From NCBI RefSeq assembly GCF_014199335.1, contig NZ_JACIJI010000001.1, positions 806,001 to 870,000 of the forward strand: a stretch of 64,000 nt of DNA, given 5' to 3'. Made by a program: the position numbers and the translations under genes. The notes under the pieces were generated by a model. It saw only the letters and a program-made list of their open reading frames with translations. It searched no databases and was not told the DNA's origin. Below are positions 56,222 to 64,000 of this stretch, one piece after another; positions within the stretch are counted from its first letter, which is position 1, and every line of letters starts with the position of its first letter. This stretch comes from Stakelama sediminis. GTDB lineage: Bacteria > Pseudomonadota > Alphaproteobacteria > Sphingomonadales > Sphingomonadaceae.

Positions 56222-56254
56222 GTTCGCTATATGTTCTTTTCGTGCCCATGTCGA
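56222..56254 (-). promoter_or_regulatory. SOS (LexA) box overlapping a leaderless promoter
   Basis: On the minus strand -35 TCGACA (56254-56249), a 17-base spacer, -10 TATAGC (56231-56226), six bases, then ATG. The direct repeat GTTC-N7-GTTC (56222-56236 on the plus strand), the alphaproteobacterial LexA operator, covers the -10. LexA would block this promoter until DNA damage. Confidence 0.75.
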
Positions 56255-56308
56255 CAGGATACGAAAACAAGTCGAAACGGCCCGATCGTATATGGCGAAC
56301 GCTTCGCC

Positions 56309-56710
56309 TTATTCGGGCGGAATGGCGTCGTCCTTGTCCATCCGCTGTTTCGATTCGGCCGATCCCTGCTGGATCATCCGCGACAGGCATCCGGTCTGAC
56401 CGCCCGGCCCGACGGTCGAGCAACTGCCGATACCGGTGGCGCCGGTATCGCTGATCCGTTCCACCTTGCGCGACCATGCCTGTTTCTGCGGCGGAATATC
56501 GCTGTCGCGCAGTTCCTTGGGAATGCGATAGCGATCCTCTTCCGGGCGGCGCGAGCAGACGACGATTTCATTGCCGTTCGCATCCGTCGGGCATTTGTCG
56601 TTGCCGTAGATGATCAGGACACCGTTATCCATCTGCGCCTGTGCGGGGACGGCAAAGACAAGCGGGGCGAACGCCGCCGCAGCCGCCGATACAATCCAAC
56701 CTGCCTTCAT
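56309..56710 (-). CDS. small secreted protein of unknown function
   Basis: A 133-residue exported protein: MKAGWIVSAAAAAFAPLVFAVPAQAQ is a Sec signal with an AQA-Q cleavage site. The mature part holds IIYGNDKCPTDANGNEIVVCSRRPEEDRYRIPKELRDS and CSTVGPGGQTGCLSRM, four Cys in two pairs. The CPTD...EIVVC.R segment recurs in exported sphingomonad proteins of unknown role. GGGAG lies seven bases before the ATG. Confidence 0.75.
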   Translation of the reverse strand: MKAGWIVSAAAAAFAPLVFAVPAQAQMDNGVLIIYGNDKCPTDANGNEIVVCSRRPEEDRYRIPKELRDSDIPPQKQAWSRKVERISDTGATGIGSCSTVGPGGQTGCLSRMIQQGSAESKQRMDKDDAIPPE

Positions 56711-56742
56711 ATCGCTACTCCCGCCCGACCATCGGGCCTTGC

Positions 56743-57279
56743 CTATATATGCTTTGAAATCGCGATTGCAGCCTTGCACCCCAGCCGAATCAACCCGGCA
56801 AGTACCGGATAGGCGGGCGCATTCTCCGCACCCTGTTCCAGCGCGGTATCGCGATGCTCCAGTTCTTCCTCTCTGAATCGGGCGACCGCCTCGGAAAGTT
56901 CCGGGTCGCTGTCGCCCAATGCGTCAAGCTGTGCCTGATAATGGGCGTCGATCTCCGTCTCGACCGCCGCCGTGCAGGCCATCGCGGCTTCCGGGCCTAT
57001 CGTCGCCGTGACCGCCCCCAGCGCAAATCCCGCATGATACCAGAAGGGTTGCAGCACCGTCGGGCGCACGCCGCGCTTTGCAATCATTGCGTCGAAAAAA
57101 GCACGATGGCGCTCTTCCTGATTGGCCATGCCCGCAATCGATCGTGCAGCAGGCGTGCGGTCGCCCATGATCGCCAGTTGCCCGGCATAGATGCGCACCG
57201 CGCCGAACTCACCCGCCTGATCCACGCGGACCATCGAATCCACCGGCTCACGCCGATCGCCCGGTTTCCAGCGCATCAT
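56743..57279 (-). CDS. coq7: 2-polyprenyl-3-methyl-6-methoxy-benzoquinol monooxygenase (demethoxyubiquinone hydroxylase)
   Basis: A 178-residue COQ7-type di-iron hydroxylase, the last ring hydroxylation in ubiquinone synthesis. The iron ligands are in VDQAGEFGAVRIYAGQ (Glu), NQEERHRAFFDAM (Glu and ExxH), AAVETEIDAHYQAQL and FREEELEHRDTAL (ExxH). The C-terminal membrane-associated helix AGLIRLGCKAAIAISKHI is present. Its start overlaps the dsbB stop by four bases. Ubiquinone made here serves the bo3 oxidase coded at 14-18 kb. Confidence 0.93.
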   Translation of the reverse strand: MMRWKPGDRREPVDSMVRVDQAGEFGAVRIYAGQLAIMGDRTPAARSIAGMANQEERHRAFFDAMIAKRGVRPTVLQPFWYHAGFALGAVTATIGPEAAMACTAAVETEIDAHYQAQLDALGDSDPELSEAVARFREEELEHRDTALEQGAENAPAYPVLAGLIRLGCKAAIAISKHI

Positions 57280-57767
57280 GCCCGACGCCTCCGTTTCAGC
57301 AGCAGCGCCGCGATGACCGCCGCGCCGCCCAGCGAGAAAATGGCATTATAGCCCGCCAGCGAGATTCCGAACAGCCGCCATTGCGCCTCATCGCACCGCA
57401 CCCAGGGCGCGTGCATGATCTGTTCCATATAATTGGTGCCCGGCGTGGCGGTGAAACTGGCGGTGCACGCCGTAATCCCGTTCCACCAGTGATATTCGAC
57501 ACCAGCATGAAACACACCGATCGCTCCACTGGTCGCGATTGCCAGTGCCGCCAGTGCCACCAGCAGCAATCTGAATGCACGCCCCGGCACCACGAAGGCA
57601 AGCAGCGCCAGTATGATCGCAGCATAGTGCGGCCAGCGCTGCCAGTGACACATTTCACACGGGATCAGCCCGCCCCAATATTGCGACCCCAGCGCACCTG
57701 CCATCAGTGCCGCGGGCAGCAGCAGCGCAATCCAGCGCGCCAGCCGGAAATTGCGATCAGATCCCAT
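57276..57767 (-). CDS. dsbB: disulfide bond formation protein B
   Basis: A 163-residue DsbB with four helices. The first periplasmic pair is in LIPCEMCHWQRWPHY and the second pair is the Cys of GITACTAS and of WVRCDEAQW. It reoxidises DsbA and passes electrons to ubiquinone. The helices ARWIALLLPAALMAGAL, YAAIILALLAFVV, LLLVALAALAIATSG and NAIFSLGGAAVIAALLL match the fold. It is coupled to coq7 downstream. Confidence 0.92.
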   Translation of the reverse strand: MGSDRNFRLARWIALLLPAALMAGALGSQYWGGLIPCEMCHWQRWPHYAAIILALLAFVVPGRAFRLLLVALAALAIATSGAIGVFHAGVEYHWWNGITACTASFTATPGTNYMEQIMHAPWVRCDEAQWRLFGISLAGYNAIFSLGGAAVIAALLLKRRRRA

Positions 57768-57782
57768 GCCGGAGACGCTCCC

Positions 57783-59102
57783 TTATTTGGCCGCAGCCGG
57801 TTTGCTCGCCAGCCGCGCCAGCGTTTCGACCGCATAGTGCAACTGGAAGTCCTTGATCCCTTCCTTCTTCAACTGCTCGGCGGTCATGTCGAAGCGCGGA
57901 TCGGTCTTGTCGTCGCTTTCCAGCAGCGAGTTGTCGACCTTCTTGGTGTTGATCAGGTGCTTGCGCAGATCGACTTCCCGGAACACCGGTCGCGTCTTGT
58001 AATCGGGGTCGGAAAGCTCCGGCACGATGATATCGGGTTCGATCCCGCCTTCCTGCACCGACCGGCCCGACGGCGTGTAATAACGCGCGGTGGTCAGCCG
58101 CAGTGCGCTGTCGGGGCCGAGCGGGATCAGCGTCTGCACCGATCCCTTGCCGAACGTGCGCTCGCCCATGATCAGCGCGCGATGCTGATCCTGCAACGCG
58201 CCCGCGACGATCTCCGACGCCGATGCCGTCCCCGCATTGGTCAGCACGATCAGCGGCAGGCCGTGGGTCAGGTCGCCCGGCACATCGGATTCGGCATAAT
58301 AGCGTTCGATATCGTTGCCGCGCCCGCGCTGCGACACGATCTCGCCATGCGTCAGGAACGTGTCGGACACTGAAATCGCCTGGCTGAGCAGACCGCCGCC
58401 ATTATCGCGCAGATCGATGATATAGCCCAGCGGCTGATGCCCCAGCTTCTTCACGATCGCCGCAATCGCCGCGCGGGTGTCCGCACCCGTCGTGGCGGAG
58501 AAGGTGTTGAGGTTCAGGATGCCGACATCATCCTTGATTTCCCATTTCACCGGCTTCTGGACGATAATCTCACGCGTCAGCGTGACGTCGATCGGCTCGT
58601 CCCGGCCCGGCCGGATGATTTCCAGCGATACCTTCGTCCCCGGCTTGCCGCGCATCTTCTCGATCGAACTGTCGAGCGAGTCGCCATAGATCAGCTTGCC
58701 GTCGATTTTGGTGATGTAATCGCCCGCCTTGATCCCGGCCCGGTCGGCGGGCGTGTCTTCCGCCGGGGCGATAACCTTGATGACCCCGTCCTCGGCGGTA
58801 ACCGTCAGGCCCAGCCCGCCGTAATTGCCCTGCGTCTGGATCTGCATATTCTGATAATCGAGCGCGTCGATATACGAACTGTGCGGGTCGAGCGCGGCCA
58901 GCATGCCGTCGATCGCACCCTTGACCAGCGTCTTGTTGTCGACCGGGTCGACATAATCCGACTTCACCTTGTTGAAGACGTTCATGAACAGGTCGAGTTC
59001 GCGATAGCTCTTGGTATCGACCTGGGCCATGGCGCTGGTGGAAACGGGAATAATCGCAAGCGCACCAACGATGGCAGTGGCCTGAAGCAAGGGTCGCAAC
59101 AT
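57783..59102 (-). CDS. ctpA: carboxy-terminal processing peptidase (S41)
   Basis: A 439-residue periplasmic protease. A signal peptide (LLQATAIVGALAIIPVSTSAMAQ) is followed by GAIDGMLAALDPHSSYI, a PDZ domain (GLGLTVTAEDGVIKVIAPAEDTPADRAGIKAGDYI) and the S41 core with IDLRDNGGGLL, the catalytic Ser in TNAGTASASEIVAGA and Lys in TFGKGSVQT. CtpA degrades tail-tagged periplasmic proteins and cell-wall hydrolases in other bacteria. It lies just downstream of an EnvC-like gene, a pairing that fits cell-wall control. Confidence 0.94.
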   Translation of the reverse strand: MLRPLLQATAIVGALAIIPVSTSAMAQVDTKSYRELDLFMNVFNKVKSDYVDPVDNKTLVKGAIDGMLAALDPHSSYIDALDYQNMQIQTQGNYGGLGLTVTAEDGVIKVIAPAEDTPADRAGIKAGDYITKIDGKLIYGDSLDSSIEKMRGKPGTKVSLEIIRPGRDEPIDVTLTREIIVQKPVKWEIKDDVGILNLNTFSATTGADTRAAIAAIVKKLGHQPLGYIIDLRDNGGGLLSQAISVSDTFLTHGEIVSQRGRGNDIERYYAESDVPGDLTHGLPLIVLTNAGTASASEIVAGALQDQHRALIMGERTFGKGSVQTLIPLGPDSALRLTTARYYTPSGRSVQEGGIEPDIIVPELSDPDYKTRPVFREVDLRKHLINTKKVDNSLLESDDKTDPRFDMTAEQLKKEGIKDFQLHYAVETLARLASKPAAAK

Positions 59103-59208
59103 GAAGACGCTTTCAAAAACCTGTGTCGTAGGGTCGCCGGTGTAGCGACAAAAGCCGCGCGATCAAAGCATGTCCTGGCTGAACCGCGGGTGAGCGTATC
59201 CCCCGGCG

Positions 59209-60396
59209 TCAGCCGCCAAGCAGGCCGGTGATGTCGATCGGCTCACCACGCCGACGCAGTTCGACGCCGATGGTCGGATCATTGCCCGACGGCGCGTTGC
59301 CGATCGGCGCGCCCTGCGCCACCGTGTCGCCCTTCGCAACCGTTGTCGACGCCAGCCCCGTCACCAGCGTCGACCAGTCGTCGCCATGATCGATGATGAC
59401 GATCGTACCATAGCTTTTGAACGGACCGGCGAAGCGCACCCGACCGGCTGCGGGCGCCACCACCTTCGCACCCGGCCAGGTCACGAAATGCAACCCGCGA
59501 GAGCGCACGCCATTGTCGGAAAGTTCGCCCAACCCGGTCACCAGCCGACCGTGAACGGGCAGGATATAGGGCGGCTTTCCGGCAGACGGCGATGTATCGG
59601 CATCGCCGCTCGACGGACGCGGCAATGGCCCCGGCAGTGTCGCCAGCGTGGCACGCGTCGTGCTGTCCTGATGCATCTCCTCCATCTTCTCGACAATGTC
59701 GCGCGCCTGTTCGCCCAGCGCGATTGCACGGTCGGATTCGAACAGCGCATTGCGGTTCAGGTCGCGCGATTTCAGCCGATGCTGCGCTTCCAGATCGAGC
59801 AGCGCCATACGTTCCTTTTCCAACGTGCGCCGACTGTCGATCAGCCCCGCCGCCGCCTGCCGCGCCTGTTCTCGCAGCGCACGCGTATGGTCGATCTCAC
59901 CACGCACCTGTGCCGTGCGCTGACGGATGACCGGCAGCATGGTGCCCAGCATTGCGCGGACATGCACCATATCGTCGGTGCTGCCCGGTTGTACGATGCT
60001 GAGGATTTCCGGCCGCCGCGCCATCGATTGCAACGCCGCGACCAGCCGCGCGATCGGCCCCTGTTCACGCGCCAGCCGCTGCTGCTGCACGGTCAGCCGG
60101 TTACGGACAATCGCAATCCGCGCACGCGCCGCGACGATATCCGCCTGCGTCGCCTGTATTCGCGCATTGACGGCCGCGGTCTCTGCCTGCGCCTTCGCCG
60201 CCTCGTTACGCTCCGCCTTCGCTGCCTTTTCGAGTTGCGCCGAACGCGACCGTGCCTGTTTTGCCTCCTGCTTTGCCGTGCTCAGCCGGGTCTGCTGATC
60301 GGCAACGCTGTTAGTCTGCGCGGGCAGCATGGTGGCGGCTCCGGCCATCATGACCGCGCCGCAGATACCCAGTCCAAGGATGCGCCCCCGTCGCAT
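59209..60396 (-). CDS. envC: EnvC-like murein hydrolase activator
   Basis: A 395-residue exported protein. A signal (RILGLGICGAVMMAGAATMLPAQ) leads into ~200 residues of coiled coil (RLSTAKQEAKQARSRSAQLEK and on), then a LytM/M23 domain. In that domain the zinc ligands are lost: SRGLHFVTWPG lacks the usual Asp and IIDHGDDWSTLVTGL lacks the final His, as in EnvC, which activates amidases rather than cutting wall itself. The start is MRRGRILGL. It starts four bases after the rlmH stop. Confidence 0.88.
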   Translation of the reverse strand: MRRGRILGLGICGAVMMAGAATMLPAQTNSVADQQTRLSTAKQEAKQARSRSAQLEKAAKAERNEAAKAQAETAAVNARIQATQADIVAARARIAIVRNRLTVQQQRLAREQGPIARLVAALQSMARRPEILSIVQPGSTDDMVHVRAMLGTMLPVIRQRTAQVRGEIDHTRALREQARQAAAGLIDSRRTLEKERMALLDLEAQHRLKSRDLNRNALFESDRAIALGEQARDIVEKMEEMHQDSTTRATLATLPGPLPRPSSGDADTSPSAGKPPYILPVHGRLVTGLGELSDNGVRSRGLHFVTWPGAKVVAPAAGRVRFAGPFKSYGTIVIIDHGDDWSTLVTGLASTTVAKGDTVAQGAPIGNAPSGNDPTIGVELRRRGEPIDITGLLGG

Positions 60397-60400
60397 CCGC

Positions 60401-60823
60401 CTATCCTTCGCGATGATAGGGGTGATTGGCAAGGATGCTCGTCGCCCGCCACAATTGTTCGGCCAGCATTGCGCGCGCCAGCATATGTGGCCAGGTCAGC
60501 CGTCCGAACGAGATCAGCAGATCGGCCTCCGCACGTTCGGCATCGTCGAACCCGTCCGCCGCGCCGATCATGAAGCGCACCTCACGCACGCCATCCTCAC
60601 GCCAGCGGCCCAGAATATCGGCAAAGCGGGTGGAGGGCATGTCCTTGCCCTTTTCATCGAGCAGCACCGTACGCATCGGCGTTACGGGCGCGGGGATTTT
60701 GCCGCCGCGATCCGGCAGTTCCGTCACCCGATACGGCCAGCCGAGCCGCTTCAGATAGCGCTCGACAATTTCGCCTTCCGGGCTTCGCCCGATGCGCCCG
60801 CGCGCGACGATATGCAGCAACAT
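60401..60823 (-). CDS. rlmH: 23S rRNA (pseudouridine(1915)-N3)-methyltransferase
   Basis: A 140-residue SPOUT methyltransferase. LLHIVARGRIGRSPEGEIVERYLKRL opens it, then VLLDEKGKDMPSTRFADIL, EVRFMIGAADGFDD and the C-terminal knot TWPHMLARAMLAEQLWRATSILANHPYHR. The family modifies helix 69 of 23S rRNA. The rsfS-rlmH order is the standard one. Confidence 0.95.
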   Translation of the reverse strand: MLLHIVARGRIGRSPEGEIVERYLKRLGWPYRVTELPDRGGKIPAPVTPMRTVLLDEKGKDMPSTRFADILGRWREDGVREVRFMIGAADGFDDAERAEADLLISFGRLTWPHMLARAMLAEQLWRATSILANHPYHREG

Positions 60824-60844
60824 GGGCGCGACCGGGAAAAAGCG

Positions 60845-61234
60845 TCAGGCGCTGGCAGCGTCAGGCGTTTCGCCGAACGACCACATCCGTTCCAGATTGT
60901 AGAAGCTGCGCACTTCCGGGCGGAACAGATGGACGATCACATCGCCGGCGTCGATCAGCACCCAGTCGGCGGTGGGCAGCCCTTCGATCCGGGGCGTCTG
61001 GCCGAACTTCGCCTTGATCTTCTCGGCCAGCTTGGCGGCCATCGAGGCTACCTGCCGGGTCGAACGACCGGATGCGATGACCATATGATCGGCAATGCTG
61101 CTTTTACCGGCGAGTGGAATCGATACCGTCTCCACCGCCTGATCGTCGTCCAGCGATGCCAGGACGAGTGCATGCAACGCGTCGCCTCCTTGCGGAGGTT
61201 CGGACGCGGAAGTCGCATTGGGTGACGTTGCCAA
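60845..61234 (-). CDS. rsfS: ribosomal silencing factor RsfS
   Basis: A 129-residue RsfS with a poor-complexity head, then VETVSIPLAGKSSIADHMVIASGRSTRQVASMAAKLAEKI and the signature TADWVLIDAGDVIVHLFRPEVRSFYNLERMW. It binds uL14 and blocks subunit joining when nutrients are low. It lies nine bases after nadD. Confidence 0.95.
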   Translation of the reverse strand: MATSPNATSASEPPQGGDALHALVLASLDDDQAVETVSIPLAGKSSIADHMVIASGRSTRQVASMAAKLAEKIKAKFGQTPRIEGLPTADWVLIDAGDVIVHLFRPEVRSFYNLERMWSFGETPDAASA

Positions 61235-61243
61235 GGGTGTTTC

Positions 61244-61912
61244 CTAGCCTTTCGAAGCCATCGTGCAATTCGTGAAATGGGGCGGCGCAAAACGCCGATG
61301 CCAGGCAGGGTCGGCGGCGCGGATGCGGGTCGCCGAAGTCGGATCGAGGCGGAAGCGCATCAGCACGAGGGCCGGCAATCTCCACTTAGTCCAGTTCTTC
61401 GCCTGGCCTGCGGGCTGCACGAAGCGCCGCAGCCAGCCCATCGCAGGGCTTGCGAGGGCATCGCCATCATATCCCGGTCTGGCGGCAACCGCAATCGGAA
61501 CGTCACGCGCAATTTTCCGCCAGTCGCGCCAGCGGTGGAACTGGTCGAGATTATCGCTGCCCATCAGCCAGATAAAGCGCTTCTTCGGGTAATGCCGGAT
61601 GAGCTTGCGCAGCGTGTCGGCGGTGTAGCGCGTACCCAGCTTCCGCTCGATATCGCTGACCCGAATGGGTGCGTGCCGGGCCTGATACCGTGCCGATGCC
61701 AGCCGTGCCTCGAACGGCGCCATGTCGTGCGCATCGTCCTTCAGCGGATTGCCCGGCGACACCAGCCACCAGACCTCGTCGAGGTCGAGCGCGTGCAGCG
61801 CCTGTATCGAGATATGGCGATGGGCCGCATGGGCGGGATTGAACGACCCGCCCAGCAGCCCGATTCGCGTCGCGACGCCGTTGCGGCGTATATAGACCCC
61901 CTTTTTACGCAA
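61244..61912 (-). CDS. nadD: nicotinate-nucleotide adenylyltransferase
   Basis: A 222-residue NadD making deamido-NAD. GLLGGSFNPAHAAHRHIS is the nucleotidyltransferase (H/T)xGH-like motif, WWLVSPGNPLKD, TADTLRKLIRHYP, FIWLMGSDNLDQFHRW and the late SATRIRAA (ISSTxIR-like) complete it. The only in-frame start in reach is TTG 61912 (MRKKGVYIRR). It heads nadD-rsfS-rlmH-envC, all with short gaps. Confidence 0.93.
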   Translation of the reverse strand: MRKKGVYIRRNGVATRIGLLGGSFNPAHAAHRHISIQALHALDLDEVWWLVSPGNPLKDDAHDMAPFEARLASARYQARHAPIRVSDIERKLGTRYTADTLRKLIRHYPKKRFIWLMGSDNLDQFHRWRDWRKIARDVPIAVAARPGYDGDALASPAMGWLRRFVQPAGQAKNWTKWRLPALVLMRFRLDPTSATRIRAADPAWHRRFAPPHFTNCTMASKG

Positions 61913-61919
61913 TCGTCCG

Positions 61920-62963
61920 TCAGTCCTTTTGCGCGGGCGGCGATCCCGCCACGGCGCCGCTACGATATTCCGACTGCCGCTCGATCATCCAGCCCGGATA
62001 TTCCGCCGGCAACGCGCTTGCCGTGTCGAGCGCCGCCAGTTGGTCGTCGTTCAGCGTCACATCGGCAGCGGCCAGATTATCCTGCAACTGGTCGAGCCGC
62101 TTGGCACCCATGATGACGCTGGTCACATGCGGCTGGTGCAGCAGCCAGGCCAGCGCAATCTGCGCCATCGACACGCCATGCGCCTTCGCAATCGGTTCCA
62201 TCGCGTCGAGCACGGTTTCGCCGCGATCCATATCGACCGGCGGGAAATCGAAATTCGCGCGCCGCCCCTCGGCGTCGTTCTTGCGATATTTGCCGCTGAG
62301 ATACCCGCCCGCCAACGGGCTCCAGACCATCAGGCCGACGCCCTCGGACCGCATCATCGGCACCAGTTCGCGTTCCAGATCGCGGCCCGCCAGCGTATAA
62401 TAGGCCTGCACCGTCTCGAACCGCGCCAGCCGGTCGCGTTCGGAAATGCCCAGCGCCTTGGCAATCTGCCACGCCGCCCAGTTCGACACCCCGACATAAC
62501 GGACATCGCCCGCACGCACGAGATCGTCGAGCGCGCGCAGCGTTTCCTCAATCGGCGTCAGCGGGTCCCAGCCGTGAATCTGATACAGGTCGATATGATC
62601 GGTGCCGAGCCGCTTCAGACTGGCCCGCACCTGATCCATGATATGTCCGCGCGATGCGCCGCGCGCATTCGGCCCCTCGCCCATCGGACCCAGCACCTTG
62701 GTCGCCAGCACCACATCCTCGCGCTTCAGGCCGAGGTTCTTGATAGCCTTGCCGGTAATTTCTTCCGACAGGCCTTCGGAATAGACATTGGCGGTATCGA
62801 TGAAGTTGACGCCCGCATCGATGGCGGCACCCATCAGGGTGTCGGCCTCGTCCTGCTGGACCTGGCCCACCGCCTTGAAGAATCCCTGCCCCCCGAACGT
62901 CATCGTGCCAAGGCACAGTTCCGATACCATCAGGCCGGTGCTGCCGAGTTGGGTATAGCGCAT
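61920..62963 (-). CDS. aldo/keto reductase
   Basis: A 347-residue NADPH-dependent reductase of the AKR superfamily. MRYTQLGSTGLMVSELCLGTMTFG starts it, preceded by AAGGAGG; the catalytic Asp and Tyr are in FIDTANVYSEGLSEEITG, Lys in LATKV, and His in LYQIHGWDPLTPIEET. The C-terminal cofactor loop is SVIMGAKRLDQLQDN. Substrate is unknown. It ends seven bases before nadD, so they may be cotranscribed. Confidence 0.9.
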   Translation of the reverse strand: MRYTQLGSTGLMVSELCLGTMTFGGQGFFKAVGQVQQDEADTLMGAAIDAGVNFIDTANVYSEGLSEEITGKAIKNLGLKREDVVLATKVLGPMGEGPNARGASRGHIMDQVRASLKRLGTDHIDLYQIHGWDPLTPIEETLRALDDLVRAGDVRYVGVSNWAAWQIAKALGISERDRLARFETVQAYYTLAGRDLERELVPMMRSEGVGLMVWSPLAGGYLSGKYRKNDAEGRRANFDFPPVDMDRGETVLDAMEPIAKAHGVSMAQIALAWLLHQPHVTSVIMGAKRLDQLQDNLAAADVTLNDDQLAALDTASALPAEYPGWMIERQSEYRSGAVAGSPPAQKD

Positions 62964-62992
62964 GGGATGCCTCCTTATTCTTGGGGGAAAGG

Positions 62993-63025
62993 AAAAGGGC
63001 GCAGCCGGAACCGGCCACGCCCTTT
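62993..63025 (-). terminator. proA terminator
   Basis: AGGGCG..CCGG and CCGG..CGCCCT (62996-63008/63011-63023) form a GC-rich stem, with two non-Watson-Crick pairs, around AA. On the minus strand it is followed by TTTTCC. It lies in the gap between proA and the reductase gene. Confidence 0.6.
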
Positions 63026-63076
63026 CAGATGGGAAGCGCTGGTGCCCGGAACAATGCCCGCAGCGCCAATTTCCGT

Positions 63077-64000
63077 TTACGGACGCGTCTGTCCGGTGCC
63101 GTACACCACCCATTTATAGGTGGTAAGCCCTTCCAGCGCGACCGGCCCGCGCGCATGCAGGCGGCCGGTGGAAATACCGATTTCCGCGCCCAGCCCGAAC
63201 TCGCCGCCATCGGCGAACTGGCTGGAGGCGTTCCACATCACAATCGCCGAATCGACGGTTTTCAGGAATTTTTCGGCCGTCGCCTCGTCACCGGTGATGA
63301 TCGCGTCGGTATGACCCGATGCATGTTCGGCGATATGCTCGATCGCATCGTCAACACCATCGACGAATTTCACCGATACGATGGGTTCCAGATATTCGGT
63401 GTCCCAGTCTTCGTCGTTCGCTGCCTTGATGCCCGCACCCAGCGCCTGCGCCTTCGCGTCGCCGCGCACTTCGCACCCGGCATCGGCCAGCGCATCGATA
63501 ATCTGCCTGGGGTCGGCATAACCGGTATCGATCAGCAGGGTTTCCATCGCCCCGCAAACGCCGGTGCGGCGCATCTTGGCGTTCACCGCCACCGCGCGCG
63601 CCATATCGGGATCGGCAGCAGCGTCGATATAGGTGTGGTTGATACCGTCGAGATGCGCGAGCACGGGCACGCGCGCTTCGTTCTGCACGCGCTCTACCAG
63701 ACTCTTGCCGCCGCGCGGCACGATCATGTCGATCAGCCCTGCCGCCGTCAGCATTGCGCCCACCGCCGCACGGTCGGTCGTCGGCACCAGTTGTACCGCG
63801 TCTGCGGGTACGCCGCCTTCGGCAAGGCCGCGCGTCAATGCGGCATGGATGGCACGGTTGCTCTCGATCGCTTCCGATCCGCCGCGCAGGATCGCCGCAT
63901 TGCCCGACATGACGCACAGCACACCGGCGTCGGCGGTCACATTGGGACGGCTTTCGTAAATGATGCCGATGACGCCGATGGGAATACGCACCCGGCGCAT
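63077..64000 (-). CDS. proA: glutamate-5-semialdehyde dehydrogenase (5' end off window)
   Basis: The C-terminal 307 residues or so of ProA, the NADPH-dependent gamma-glutamyl phosphate reductase of proline synthesis. [68 protein letters not shown], the catalytic Cys in [16 protein letters not shown], and [23 protein letters not shown] are clear. About 110 N-terminal residues lie beyond the window edge; the Met at 64000 is internal (RRVRIPIG), not the true start. Confidence 0.94.
   Translation of the reverse strand: MRRVRIPIGVIGIIYESRPNVTADAGVLCVMSGNAAILRGGSEAIESNRAIHAALTRGLAEGGVPADAVQLVPTTDRAAVGAMLTAAGLIDMIVPRGGKSLVERVQNEARVPVLAHLDGINHTYIDAAADPDMARAVAVNAKMRRTGVCGAMETLLIDTGYADPRQIIDALADAGCEVRGDAKAQALGAGIKAANDEDWDTEYLEPIVSVKFVDGVDDAIEHIAEHASGHTDAIITGDEATAEKFLKTVDSAIVMWNASSQFADGGEFGLGAEIGISTGRLHARGPVALEGLTTYKWVVYGTGQTRP

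Overview
The window looks like chromosomal DNA from an alphaproteobacterium of the Sphingomonadales (Sphingomonas-like). It is GC-rich, with tightly packed operons that often overlap by four bases (ATGA or GTGA). Several gene pairings point the same way from general knowledge: a 41-residue aa3-type oxidase subunit IV before pntA, a DUF6456 gene divergent from an XRE regulator, a UdgX/radical-SAM repair operon, xerD next to accA, and aroK-aroB. There is no rRNA operon, CRISPR array, prophage or classical insertion sequence. One tRNA gene, tRNA-Val(TAC), is present.

Layout. 1-3 kb: a partial PadR regulator with a His/Gly-rich N-terminus diverges from rarA, a YjbR-like gene and an unknown gene. 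A 150-bp imperfect palindrome then separates these from a convergent paoABC-type periplasmic aldehyde oxidoreductase operon. 7-14 kb: a MutT-like NUDIX gene, two Flp pilin genes, accA, xerD, a large secreted protein, a 45-residue membrane peptide, and aroK-aroB. 14-25 kb: one long run, cyoABCD (bo3 quinol oxidase)-rpiA-tkt-gnd-zwf-HAD phosphatase-rpe, which joins a terminal oxidase to nearly the whole pentose phosphate pathway; no lactonase gene is visible. A lipoprotein PQQ-type sugar dehydrogenase faces it. 26-39 kb: the translation/RNA block rimP-nusA-ylxR-infB ... rbfA ... truB-rpsO-pnp. It is interrupted by a tiny hydrophobic-peptide cassette between infB and rbfA, and by methyltransferase, DUF481, tdk and secreted-protein genes between rbfA and truB.

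39-50 kb: an orphan HisKA_2-type kinase, a class II aldolase, an epimerase, DUF6456/XRE, tRNA-Val, a winged-helix regulator, a membrane protein, and the pnt transhydrogenase operon, whose spacers hold repeats and a REP-flanked DUF559 nuclease gene. 50-64 kb: a sigma54 activator, a DUF3833 lipoprotein, a DUF6445 protein, the LexA-box-preceded radical SAM-hemerythrin-UdgX operon, coq7-dsbB, ctpA, envC-rlmH-rsfS-nadD, an aldo/keto reductase and the 3' part of proA.

The least ordinary signals are these. (i) A DUF559 (Vsr-like fold) gene lies exactly between inverted copies of a two-hairpin REP sequence inside the pnt operon, and an apparently gene-less doublet of the same REP is inserted in frame in truB. 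This suggests a REP-associated nuclease element. (ii) A 32-residue holin-like hydrophobic peptide between infB and rbfA has its Shine-Dalgarno sealed by an upstream anti-SD, and two hairpins with identical TTGCAG loops follow it; this is the layout of a type I toxin gene. (iii) A LexA-type GTTC-N7-GTTC box overlaps an apparently leaderless promoter of the radical SAM/hemerythrin/UdgX operon.
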